A stretch of 64,000 nt of DNA. Origin: Streptomyces alboflavus. Lineage in GTDB: Bacteria; Actinomycetota; Actinomycetes; Streptomycetales; Streptomycetaceae. This document shows, piece by piece, positions 24,070 to 31,719 of this stretch. Position 1 is the stretch's first letter. Every line of letters starts with the position of its first letter. The position numbers were made by a program, and so were the translations under genes. Location of the stretch: positions 44,792 to 108,791 of the forward strand of contig NZ_JNXT01000057.1 in assembly GCF_000716675.1 (NCBI RefSeq), read 5' to 3'. The notes beneath the pieces were generated by a model that saw only the letters and a list, made by a program, of their open reading frames with translations, did no database searches and was not told the origin of the DNA.

Positions 24070-24720
24070 TCACCCGATCCGGACACTCGCGCCCGGAGGG
24101 AGCCGACGGTAGCGAGTCGGGACCCCGGGGCCTCGCTCGCCGAGGAAGCCCTCGACCATCGCGGTGCCGACGTCGTTGAGGGCGCCGTCATGGACGGCAT
24201 AGGCATCCTGGGGAGCGACCTCGCGCACATAGTCGATCAGATCGCCGACCGTGGACCAGGGGGCGTGCACAGGCAGCAGCAGCGTGCCGACCGGAGTGCC
24301 GGGGACGGTCAGGGCGTCGCCGGGGTGGAACAGGGAATCGTCCACCAGGAACCCGATGTTGGAGACGCGCGGAACATCCGGGTGGATGACCGCGTGCCAG
24401 GTTCCGTGCACCGTGAGGTCGAAGCCCGCGACGCTGAAGGCGTCCCCGTCCCCGGTGGTGGAGACCTGCGCGCCGAGACCGTCCAGTCGCTCCGCGACGG
24501 TGGAGTTGGTCCAGATGCGCAGACCCGGACGCGCCGCGGCCGCCCGGCGCAGCACCGCCTCCGAAAAGTGGTCGAAGTGCTCGTGCGTCACGAGCACCGC
24601 GTCAGCGCCGTCCAACGCCTCGGGGTCGGTCAGACCGCCCGGGTCGATGACCAGGCGGCGCCCGTCCTTCTCCAGCCGCACACACGCATGACCGAACTTG
24701 GTGAGTTCCACGACCGCCAC
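24070..24720 (-). CDS. MBL-fold metal-dependent hydrolase (UlaG-like)
   Basis: 216 residues. The motif VLVTHEHFDHFS (HxHxDH) lies near residue 48, after LVIDPGGLTDP. Later ligands appear in SLFHPGDALTVPG (Asp) and AYAVHDGALND (His). The short length and the start FGHACVRLEKDGRRLVIDPG place it with the UlaG-type 'MBL fold metallo-hydrolases', not beta-lactamases. Its start is 90 bp from the divergent MarR gene, with a palindromic operator between, so MarR control is expected. Substrate unknown. Confidence 0.9.
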   Translation of the reverse strand: MAVVELTKFGHACVRLEKDGRRLVIDPGGLTDPEALDGADAVLVTHEHFDHFSEAVLRRAAAARPGLRIWTNSTVAERLDGLGAQVSTTGDGDAFSVAGFDLTVHGTWHAVIHPDVPRVSNIGFLVDDSLFHPGDALTVPGTPVGTLLLPVHAPWSTVGDLIDYVREVAPQDAYAVHDGALNDVGTAMVEGFLGERGPGVPTRYRRLPPGASVRIG

Positions 24721-24757
24721 GTCCTTCCACCTTCACCGAGCATTACTTGCACATCAC

Positions 24758-24778
24758 TTGTACAACTTAACTGTACAA
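24758..24778. promoter_or_regulatory. MarR operator: TTGTACA-N7-TGTACAA
   Basis: Perfect inverted repeat with 7-bp arms and a 7-bp spacer, in an AT-rich patch between the divergent MBL-fold and MarR genes. Further ACTTGCAC and AAGTGC half-sites flank it. Confidence 0.75.
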
Positions 24779-24810
24779 CTAAGTGCGGGATCTGTGCCTA
24801 GGATGGCTCC

Positions 24811-25278
24811 ATGGACGAAGACGCGCTGGGCGAGGAGCTGCGGCGGTCGATCGGTGAGCTGGTCCGGGCGGTGAGAGCCGTGGACACCATGCCCCCCGGC
24901 GAAGCCGCCATCCTCGGATTCCTCGACCGCGACGGCCCCCTGACCACGGCCGATCTCGCCCGACTGCGCGGCGTCACACACCAGTCGGCCGCCAAATCGG
25001 TCAAGGACCTCTCCGTCGCCGGCCTCGTCCGCGGCGAGCCGCACCCCGACGACGGCCGCAAGCTCCTGCTGCGCCTGACCGACGCCGGCCGTTCCCGTCT
25101 CCGGCGAGAGCGCACGCTCCGCGCCGGCGCCCTCGGCGCCGCCATCCGCGAGACCTTCGACCCCGACGAGAGACGGCGTCTGAGCGAGTCGGTCGCCCTG
25201 CTGTCCCGCCTGACGGCCCGCCTCACCGGACTCGGAAGCGACACCCGCCCTACGGCAGGGCCACGCCAGGAGCGGTAG
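24811..25278 (+). CDS. MarR-family regulator
   Basis: 155 residues. Winged helix: MPPGEAAILGFLDRDGPLTT, ADLARLRGVTHQSAAKSVKD (recognition helix), LSVAGLVRGEPHPDDGRKLLLRLTDAG (wing with the family's D-x-R). C-terminal helices give the dimer. Start ATG 24811 follows a short AT-rich promoter. The gap to the divergent MBL-fold gene carries a perfect TTGTACA inverted repeat, so the protein most likely represses both. It is convergent with a fragment of an FAD hydroxylase. Confidence 0.92.
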   Translation: MDEDALGEELRRSIGELVRAVRAVDTMPPGEAAILGFLDRDGPLTTADLARLRGVTHQSAAKSVKDLSVAGLVRGEPHPDDGRKLLLRLTDAGRSRLRRERTLRAGALGAAIRETFDPDERRRLSESVALLSRLTARLTGLGSDTRPTAGPRQER

Positions 25279-25285
25279 ACGCCGG

Positions 25286-25585
25286 TCAGGGGCGGACTTT
25301 CGTGTTGTCGGCCTCGCGGAGACCGGCCTCCACGCCGACAGACCAGTGCTCAAGCGCCACGCGCAGCCGCCGGGGATCCCCTGTGTCGGACGCCCAGGCG
25401 ATGTGGCCGTCGGGGCGGATCAGCAGAGTTCTGTGCAAGGGGCCGGCGGGGGCCGCGACGCGCAGCCACCGCGTCTGAGGGACATGACCGCCCTGGATGA
25501 GCGGTTGGACGATGAGCACGAAGCGCCCCTCACGCAGTGCCTCGTACACCCCACCCGGCCGGGCCGATGGCCTCGCCGTGACCAG
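25286..25585 (-). pseudogene. C-terminal remnant of an FAD-dependent aromatic hydroxylase
   Basis: About 95 codons. The frame reads ARPGGVYEALREGRFVLIV, then LLIRPDGHIAWASDTGDPR, matching the C-terminal thioredoxin-like domain of PheA/TfdB-type flavin hydroxylases (L-x-R-P-D-G-H-x-A-W). In this frame a TGA stands just upstream, near 25586, and neither the FAD nor the substrate domain follows. It is a left-over end and differs from the second hydroxylase wreck at 27484-28640, so two such genes once existed or one recombined. Confidence 0.65.
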
Positions 25586-25794
25586 TCAGGCGGGCGATCC
25601 GGGCTCCGGTGCCGCGGGGGGTCCGGCCCCCGATACCGCGGGCGATCCGGCTCCGGGCATCGCATCGGGCCGCGCCACGAGCCCCGGCGACCTCGACTTC
25701 TCCTCGGACGTACGGTGGCTGGTCCAGGTCTCCCGCGCCTTCGCCGCCCTGCCCGAGCGGGAGCGCCGCACGCCCACCGGGTGACCGTGGACGG

Positions 25795-26643
25795 TCAGCC
25801 AGCGAAGGCGGGCGCCGCGACGCCCTGGCCGACCCCGGTCACCACGAACACGCTGCCCGCGAGCGGCTCGTCGTGGTCGGGTGCGCGACGCGCCGAGGTC
25901 ACGTACAGCTCGGTCAGGTCGGGGCCGCCGAAGCCGCACGCGGTGGTGAGCGAGACGGGGAAGCGGATCTCCCTGTCGAGACGGCCCTCCGGGGTGTAGC
26001 GCCGGACGGCGCCACCCCGGAAGAGCGCCACCCACACACCGCCGTCGGCGTCGACGCACAGGCCGTCGGGCACCCCTTCGACGTCGGCGAGGTCCACGAA
26101 CGGGCGCCGGTTCACGGCCGTGCCGGACGCGAGGTCGTAGTCGAGCACGTCGACGCGGCGCGTGGGGGTGTCCACGAAGTACATCCGGCGGTCGTCCGGG
26201 CTCCAGGCGATGCCGTTGCTCAGCCGGGTGTCCGTCACCACCCGGTGTGTCGCCCCGTCCCCCGAGAGCCGTCCCAGCCACCCCGGCGCGGCGTCCCCGG
26301 CGACGGTGCCGACCCAGAGGCGGCCCCGGCGGTCCACGCCGGTGTCGTTCCCCCGCACCCCTTCGGCCGACCAATCCGTGACCATGTGCACCGCCCCGTC
26401 GGGCCCCGTGACCGCCACCCCGTCCCGGAGGGTCAGCACCAGACCGCCCGCCCGGCCCGCCCGGGGCTTGGCCGCGGCGACGGGCTGGTCGAACCGCAGC
26501 GCCGTGTCGCTGCCGTCCGCGGGACGCAGCCGATGCGCCTCGCACCGGTTCAGGTCCACCCAGAGCAGCGACCCGTCCGCCGCGTCCCACGTCGGGCACT
26601 CACCGAACGCCGCCGCCGCGTGCAGGACCACCTCGACCGTCAC
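25795..26643 (-). CDS. SMP-30/gluconolactonase/LRE-family protein, cytosolic
   Basis: 282 residues, no signal peptide. Characteristic strands: AAFGECPTWDAADGSLLWVDL (the Glu is the family's first metal ligand), VRGNDTGVDRRGRLWVGT (Asn ligand), RLSNGIAWSPDDRRMYFVDT (Asn) and VPDGLCVDADGGVWVALF (Asp). All four expected calcium/zinc ligands are present, so a working lactonase is likely. The GTG at 26643 overlaps the stop of the DUF1611 gene (GTGA, 26640-26643), indicating translational coupling. Substrate is probably a sugar or other lactone; unlike the SMP-30-like protein at 21106-22149, this one is not exported. Confidence 0.88.
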   Translation of the reverse strand: MTVEVVLHAAAAFGECPTWDAADGSLLWVDLNRCEAHRLRPADGSDTALRFDQPVAAAKPRAGRAGGLVLTLRDGVAVTGPDGAVHMVTDWSAEGVRGNDTGVDRRGRLWVGTVAGDAAPGWLGRLSGDGATHRVVTDTRLSNGIAWSPDDRRMYFVDTPTRRVDVLDYDLASGTAVNRRPFVDLADVEGVPDGLCVDADGGVWVALFRGGAVRRYTPEGRLDREIRFPVSLTTACGFGGPDLTELYVTSARRAPDHDEPLAGSVFVVTGVGQGVAAPAFAG

Positions 26644-27479
26644 AGCGCTCCCCTGGTCTCCCGCGGGCCGGCCCAGACGCGCCGCGCCGCGTCGAGCAGC
26701 ACCGCCGCGCCATCGCCGTCCAGGACGTCGGCGACCGGCAGGTCGTGGCGCGGGTCCGCACGCTGGACGAGGTGCTCCACGAGTCCGGCCGCCTGGAACA
26801 CCGGGGTCCTGTCGATGATGGCTCCCTCGGTGCACCCGGCGAGCAGACAGGTCTGGCCCGTCCCCACATAGCCGGAGTCAATGTTCCGGGAGAGGGCTTC
26901 CCGGTGTATCTGCAACGCGGCTGTGCGCTTGCCCACGACGCAGTCGCTGCCCGCGATGTGAATGAGCCTGGCCCGGGTGCGGCGACGGCGTCCGGAATAT
27001 TTTGGCAAATTCTCGTACGGGCGCCTGACGTCGACTATTTCCCGGCCGTCGGCGAGCAGGTCGACCAGTTCCGTTTCACGGAGGCGCACATGCAGACAGG
27101 AAATGACGTGGAGGCCGTCGCGCACGGCGGTACGTATGGTGTCCCACCAGAAATCCGGGAGGTCACCCGGTTCCCGGGGCGTATGCAGGAACTTGCCGTC
27201 GACCGACTCCCCGAAGTCGGACTCGGTCAGTGCCACGACCAGCGCGTCCGGCTCGAACCGCATGGCTTCCGCGAGTGACCCGACGACCGGCACGTCGGTC
27301 CCGGGGACCACGGATGCCGTGGTCGGGGCCGTGTGGGAGCGGTCGATCACCGCCACGGGCCGGAGCCATGTGCTGTGCCGCAGGACACCCTGGGCGGTCT
27401 TTCCCTCGGGATGAGAAAAAGCACCGTCCGCGAACAGCACAACACGTAGCGGAGATTTCGAGAATTCAGATATCAGCAC
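26640..27479 (-). CDS. DUF1611-like protein with divergent C-terminus
   Basis: 279 residues. The N-terminal half (LRVVLFADGAFSHPEGKTAQGVLR, PVVGSLAEAMRFEPDALVVAL) and the P-loop-like SDCVVGKRTAALQIHREAL, followed by GYVGTGQTCLLAG, match the DUF1611 family. Some members (DgcN) act as D-glutamate N-acetyltransferases; that knowledge is from literature memory. The usual C-terminal block around a V-E-G-Q-G-S motif is not seen; instead the protein ends VWAGPRETRGAL, about 60 residues short of typical members. It may be truncated or a distinct subfamily. Its stop overlaps the SMP-30 start, so the two form an operon. Confidence 0.7.
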   Translation of the reverse strand: MLISEFSKSPLRVVLFADGAFSHPEGKTAQGVLRHSTWLRPVAVIDRSHTAPTTASVVPGTDVPVVGSLAEAMRFEPDALVVALTESDFGESVDGKFLHTPREPGDLPDFWWDTIRTAVRDGLHVISCLHVRLRETELVDLLADGREIVDVRRPYENLPKYSGRRRRTRARLIHIAGSDCVVGKRTAALQIHREALSRNIDSGYVGTGQTCLLAGCTEGAIIDRTPVFQAAGLVEHLVQRADPRHDLPVADVLDGDGAAVLLDAARRVWAGPRETRGAL

Positions 27480-27483
27480 GTGA

Positions 27484-28640
27484 TCAGCCTACCCATCGCG
27501 CCTCGGCTGCCACACCGGTCAATTCACGTACGGACTGGTCCAATTCAAATTCATCACCGAATGGGTCGCGCAGCGCGACGACGGCTCCATCGGGCCGTAC
27601 GAGGACCGCACACGGCCGGACGAGACCGAGCAGCCGATGAGCGCGTTCGCCCGTGTCGGCCGGCGCGGTCACACGGATGCCGACATGCTTCTTCCGGTGG
27701 TGTTCGACCAGGCCCCCGACATCGCGCCGGTGTTTTCCCACGCCCGGGAAGAACAGCAACAGCGGTTCCGTGGAGTCCAGTTCGTCCCGCAGCCACCGCC
27801 CCGCGTCGAGCGGTACGTCGGGCAGCCGCATCCCGGTGCGCAACCGACCCACCCGCTCCCGCGGGCCCGGGTAGGCGAGCGAAAGCTGCGCCTGGCGCGG
27901 CACCACCACGCGGTTCAGGACGCCGCTGCGCCCGCCCACACCGAGCACCGCGTCGCGCGCCCGTGCCCGCCAGCCGTTCATGGTCCACATCCGGGTCTGC
28001 CAGTCGGTGTCACCGACGACCGCCCGCGCCACCCCGAGCCGCTCGCTCTCCCACCGGTCGAGCACCTCGTCCCAGTACCGCCCCGCTCGTACTCCGGCGA
28101 GGCGACATCCTCGATCCCTGTGTTGAGCCCCTGGCCGCCCGCCGGACTGTGCTGTGCGCGCCGTCACACCCCACCAGCCAGCCGAACCGCTCGGTCGTCC
28201 GCTGGGCCGACCCGGTCTCCAGCTCGGCCCGCACACCCTCGCCGTCCTGGGAGAAGCCGGTCAGGGAGGTGCCGAACTCGATGACACCGCCGAGGTCCTG
28301 GAACACGTCTCGCAGCACCGCCTCCGTCTCCTGCTGCGGGATCGACAGCGCATACGGGTAGCGGGTACGGCGCATCCCGCCGAAGGCGAGCCGAGCGACG
28401 CGCCGCCCCTGTGAGTGGTAGTTCTGGGCCCGAAGCACCACACCCCGCCGGTGCAGTTCGTCCGCGGCGCCGAACCGCGCCAGCGCCTCGATCCCCCGCG
28501 GCCACAGGGCGATCGCCTTGGAGTGCGGGTTGGGCCGCTCGGAGCGGTCGACGACGCGCACCGGCACCCCCGCCGGAGGAGTTCGATCCCCGTGACGAGG
28601 CCCACCGGGCCCGCGCCGACGATGAGCACGGGGCCGAGCC
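27484..28640 (-). pseudogene. Decayed FAD-dependent aromatic hydroxylase (frameshifts and deletions)
   Basis: Three frames on the minus strand together spell one flavin hydroxylase. The start region gives MLIVGAGPVGLVTGIELLRRG (GxGxxG). A shift leads to VRVVDRSERPNPHSKAIALW and GWLVGCDGAHSTVRRAA. The third frame holds GQGLNTGIED (28107-28136), the FAD-contacting block that normally lies about 100 residues further on. The second shift returns to RYWDEVLDRWESERLG and the C-terminal LVRPDGAVVALRDPFGDEFE. At least two frameshifts plus an internal loss of roughly 100 codons make it non-functional. It belongs to the aromatic polyketide-tailoring type and supports decay of the island. Confidence 0.78.
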
Positions 28641-28649
28641 CTGTCGACG

Positions 28650-28955
28650 CTGAGCCCCGGCCGAGTACTCGCCGGCCACGTGGACTACCTGGAGGAGTTG
28701 CGCATCCACGCGCAGCGGATCCGCGTCGAGGCGGAGATGCGCGCGGGCCGACACCGCCAGCTCGTCCCCGAACTGCGCGACCTGGTGGCCGCCCACCCCT
28801 TCAACGAGTGGTTCCACCAGGCCCTCGTCGCGTCCCTGCGGGAGTCGGGCCGCCGGGGCGAGGCCCGCACCGCGTTCCAGGCACTGCGCACCCTGCTCCG
28901 GGACGAACTGGGCATCGAACCCGCGGACGAGCCGCTGTGGAGCGTGCCCGCGTGA
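28650..28955 (+). pseudogene. Orphan BTAD-domain fragment of a SARP regulator
   Basis: About 100 codons: YLEELRIHAQRIRVEAEMRA, GRHRQLVPELRDLVAAHPFNE, WFHQALVASLRESGRRGEAR, LLRDELGIEPADEPLW. This is the C-terminal part of a bacterial transcriptional activation domain, followed by a stop. The DNA-binding domain that should precede it is absent; upstream DNA belongs to the hydroxylase wreck on the other strand. It is a remnant, not a short functional gene, although an ATG-less GTG start at 28680 cannot be excluded. Confidence 0.6.
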
Positions 28956-29388
28956 CCCGGCCGCGGTTCCGGGAAGCCTCCCGTTCCTGGGGTGCATCAG
29001 TTCCTCCTCACTGTGCCCCCGAGGGTGGGACGGGCTCTTGAAACCCCGATGAAAGCGAGGAGAAAGCGCCGTCAAAGGACCTGCCACAGGGCCCTGTTGC
29101 CGCTTTCGAGACACAGCGACTCCGCCGACACCGAGCCACACAAGGTGTCGGCCGAACCGGTCCGACCTGCCGTGCCCCATCGAGCGACAAGATCCATTGG
29201 CCCCGGCGCCACGTTTTCAGAGCACGGCATCCACTCTGATACGCTGATCCAGCGACGTCACCAGACCTGACGAGCACCTCCACCAACACCGGGAGTCAAC
29301 CTCCTGGAGTCGGCAGTGCTCCGAGGAAACAGTGACGGAGAGCACCGTTTCCTCCGGAATCACCACTCCACCTCTGCGTGGAAGAAGA
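28956..29388. other. Right end of the tRNA-Glu island, no gene recognised
   Basis: 430 bp with lower GC than the flanks and no ORF resembling a known family on either strand. It ends at the 17-bp attR-like repeat. An integrase or excisionase would be expected near here but is not visible. Confidence 0.5.
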
Positions 29389-29405
29389 AATCCCGTTGGG
29401 AGCAC
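29389..29405 (+). repeat. attR-like copy of the tRNA-Glu 3' end
   Basis: AATCCCGTTGGGAGCAC, 16/17 to 14293-14309. It is followed after 38 bp by tRNA-Asp, so the sequence to its right is probably the original spacer of a tRNA-Glu/Asp/Phe cluster. Confidence 0.8.
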
Positions 29406-29443
29406 GCAACACACTGTGCGAGAATTACGCTCGCGCAATACAA

Positions 29444-29518
29444 GGTCCTGTGGAGCAGTTTGGAGTGCTCGCCACCCTGTCAAGGTGGAGGCCGCGGGTT
29501 CAAATCCCGTCAGGACCG
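29444..29518 (+). tRNA. tRNA-Asp (anticodon GTC), copy 1
   Basis: 75 nt. The acceptor GGTCCTG pairs with CAGGACC, discriminator G. The anticodon loop is CTGTCAA. Identical to the copy at 36282-36356. Confidence 0.96.
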
Positions 29519-29545
29519 CTTGCAGATCACCCTGGTGAGCTGCGT

Positions 29546-29619
29546 GGCTGGGTAGCTCAGTTGGTACGAGCGATCGCCTGAAAAGCGATAGGTCGCCGGT
29601 TCGATCCCGGCCCCAGCCA
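29546..29619 (+). tRNA. tRNA-Phe (anticodon GAA)
   Basis: 74 nt. The acceptor GGCTGGG pairs with CCCAGCC, discriminator A. The anticodon loop is CTGAAAA. It lies 27 bp after tRNA-Asp, probably cotranscribed, and is followed by a strong hairpin. Confidence 0.95.
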
Positions 29620-29626
29620 CCTCCAG

Positions 29627-29654
29627 AAGGCCCCGTCCCCCAGGACGGGGCCTT
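29627..29654 (+). terminator. Terminator of the tRNA-Asp/Phe unit
   Basis: 12-bp arms AAGGCCCCGTCC (29627-29638) and GGACGGGGCCTT (29643-29654) with a 4-nt loop. Confidence 0.88.
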
Positions 29655-29762
29655 CGCCGTTGCCCCACCGGGCCGAAGGACGAACGCTCGCCCCACCGGA
29701 CCGAAAGCCGAATGGGGAACCCCCACCGAACCGATCCCCGCAATCCGAACCGGAGGGGACGT

Positions 29763-29851
29763 GCCGGTATGTCCGCGCGCAGCTCGGATGACCACGACGA
29801 ACGCACACAGCACACTCACCAGGCCACACACGCGAGCACGGACATACCGGC
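29763..29851. repeat. Widely spaced perfect 13-bp inverted repeat
   Basis: GCCGGTATGTCCG at 29763-29775 and CGGACATACCGGC at 29839-29851, 63 bp apart, in the gap between tRNA-Phe and the ccdA-type gene. No coding role seen; it could be a long-loop hairpin at the 3' end of the minus-strand redox operon. Confidence 0.55.
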
Positions 29852-29909
29852 GCGGCCCCGCCCCACAACCGAACCGAGGGCGAGGGACCGCAACCCGAAT
29901 CCCCTCCGG

Positions 29910-30752
29910 TCACCCAGACACGTCAGCCTCAGCCGCGGCGGACCGACGGCGCCGAAGCAGCACCACACCCCCCACCACCACGACAACCCCCACCAGCATC
30001 ACCCAGTCCGGCACAGCGTCCCCGAGCCGCCCCGCCCACTCCTGCACGGCGAACGAGTCGTCCACGTCCAGCAACCCCGGCAAGGCCGCAGCCCCGTCGT
30101 ACGCCAGGAACAACCCCCCGAGCAGCACGAAGAACAGCCCGGACAGCACCGACGTCGTATGCAGCTCAAAGCGCCCGACCCGGAACACCCGCCCCCGCAG
30201 CCACCGCCGCCGTCCCAACTCGAACCGCTCCCACAGCACGGCGAGAACGAACAACGGCACAGCCATCCCCAGGGCGTACACGGCAAGGAGAGCACCCCCG
30301 TACACGGGACTCCCGCTCACGGCCGCCACGGTCAGCACACTCCCGAGGATCGGCCCCGCACAGAACCCGGCGAGCCCGTACACAGCCCCCAGCGCGTACA
30401 CCGACACCGCCGTGGTGGGCCGGATCCGCCCGGACAGCTCGGCCATGCGCCGCGAGGCGAACCCGAGGCCCACCACCTGCGCGACGCCGAGCGCGATGAT
30501 CAGCCACCCGGCCCAGAAGACCAACTGCTCCCGGTGCCCGAAGAAGAACCGCCCGGCCACGGACCCGGCGGCCCCGAGCGGCACCAGCGTCGTGGCGAGC
30601 CCGGCGTAGAAGATCCCGGTACGGGCGAGGAGCCGCGAGGTGGAGTCGATCGAGTAGGCGAAGAACGCAGGCAGCAACAGGGCGCTGCACGGACTCACGA
30701 GGGCCAGCAACCCCGCCAGAAAGGCAGCGAAGTACCCGACGTCGGCGCTCAC
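29910..30752 (-). CDS. CcdA/DsbD-type transmembrane thiol-redox protein
   Basis: 280 residues, six or seven hydrophobic helices. The first reads YFAAFLAGLLALVSPCSALLLP with the family's Pro-Cys, and the fourth GAVYGLAGFCAGPILGSVL with the partner Cys. These two intramembrane cysteines relay electrons from cytosolic thioredoxin to the outside. The ATG overlaps the stop of the upstream DsbA-like gene by 4 bp (30749-30752), so the pair is an operon for extracytoplasmic disulfide chemistry, possibly cytochrome c maturation or repair of exported proteins. The C-terminus is a basic tail. Confidence 0.9.
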   Translation of the reverse strand: MSADVGYFAAFLAGLLALVSPCSALLLPAFFAYSIDSTSRLLARTGIFYAGLATTLVPLGAAGSVAGRFFFGHREQLVFWAGWLIIALGVAQVVGLGFASRRMAELSGRIRPTTAVSVYALGAVYGLAGFCAGPILGSVLTVAAVSGSPVYGGALLAVYALGMAVPLFVLAVLWERFELGRRRWLRGRVFRVGRFELHTTSVLSGLFFVLLGGLFLAYDGAAALPGLLDVDDSFAVQEWAGRLGDAVPDWVMLVGVVVVVGGVVLLRRRRSAAAEADVSG

Positions 30753-31642
30753 TTCTCCCCGCCCTTGCCCGCGCCGTCGCCGTCGCCCTCGCCCTCGCCG
30801 TCGCCCTTGCCCTTGCCCTTGCCCGCAGCACCCTTCGCCGCCTCGGCCTTCGCCGCGTCGATGGCCTGCTCGAACACGGCGTCAGGCTGCGCCCCGGCGA
30901 TCGGCTGCCCGTTCACGAGGAACGACGGCGTGGAGGTGGCGCCGAGCTTGTACCCCTCCTCCTGGTCCTTCTTCACGGCGGCCCGAGCGGCATCGCTCCC
31001 GGCGTCCCGCGCGAACCGCTCGACGTCCCCGACCCCGGCCTCCCGGGCCAGCTCCTTGAGCCGCCCGTCCCCGAAGCCTTTCTCCTTGGCCCCGTCCGCG
31101 TACGCGGCCTCGTGGAACTGCCAGAACTTGCCCTGCCGCCCCGCGGCCCAGGCCCCACGGGCGGCCCGCTCGGAGTCCTCGCCGAAGATCGGGAAGTTGC
31201 GCCACTCGATGCGCAGGGTGCCGTCCTCGACGTACTTCTTGACGAGGTCGGGCTCGGTGTCCCGGGCGAACTTCCCGCAGAACCCGCACTTGAAGTCGGC
31301 GTACTCGATCATGACGACGGGCGCGTCGGCCTTGCCCTGGGCGAGCGGGTCCTTGGCGTCGCGGCGGGCGAGGGCGGCGAGCTCGGGGTAGACGCCCTCG
31401 CGCGGGGATCCGGCGGAGTCGCCGGATCCGGACGACTTCTCGGCGGTGGCGGTGGTGGTGGATTTCCCGGGCTTGGAGGCGGTGTACGAGGCGACACCGA
31501 GGATGGCGGCGACGGCGACGACACCGGCGACGACGGCGATGTTCTTCTTCTTGCGGGCGGCAGCCTTCTCGCGGGCGGCCTGCTGGGCGCGGGCGGCGGC
31601 CTTGCTGGTGGACGAGGAGGACTTGCCGGTGGATGACGACAT
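30749..31642 (-). CDS. Membrane-anchored DsbA-like thioredoxin-fold protein
   Basis: 297 residues. The N-terminal Ser/Ala/Lys-rich cytosolic stretch (to about 33) is followed by one membrane anchor, NIAVVAGVVAVAAILGVASY, and a DsbA-type domain from about 85. The active site is YADFKCGFCGKFA (C-x-x-C), with FPIFGEDSERAARGAWAA and the cis-Pro loop TSTPSFLVNGQPIAG. The last 30 residues are a Gly/Lys/Glu low-complexity tail. It is a disulfide oxidoreductase facing the cell wall. It is coupled by 4-bp overlap to the CcdA-type partner that presumably keeps it reduced. Confidence 0.92.
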   Translation of the reverse strand: MSSSTGKSSSSTSKAAARAQQAAREKAAARKKKNIAVVAGVVAVAAILGVASYTASKPGKSTTTATAEKSSGSGDSAGSPREGVYPELAALARRDAKDPLAQGKADAPVVMIEYADFKCGFCGKFARDTEPDLVKKYVEDGTLRIEWRNFPIFGEDSERAARGAWAAGRQGKFWQFHEAAYADGAKEKGFGDGRLKELAREAGVGDVERFARDAGSDAARAAVKKDQEEGYKLGATSTPSFLVNGQPIAGAQPDAVFEQAIDAAKAEAAKGAAGKGKGKGDGEGEGDGDGAGKGGEK

Positions 31643-31719
31643 GGTGATGCACTGCTCCTGATGCGTGTGATGCGTACGTGTACGCGTACGTAACTGAGGG
31701 ACCCCTGGGACAGGGGCTC

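Noticed and set aside
25586..25794. Short plus-strand frame ending DFSSDVRWLVQVSRAFAALP
   Set aside because: It looks gene-like at the end but has a repetitive start and no recognisable family. It may be another remnant; not enough to call.
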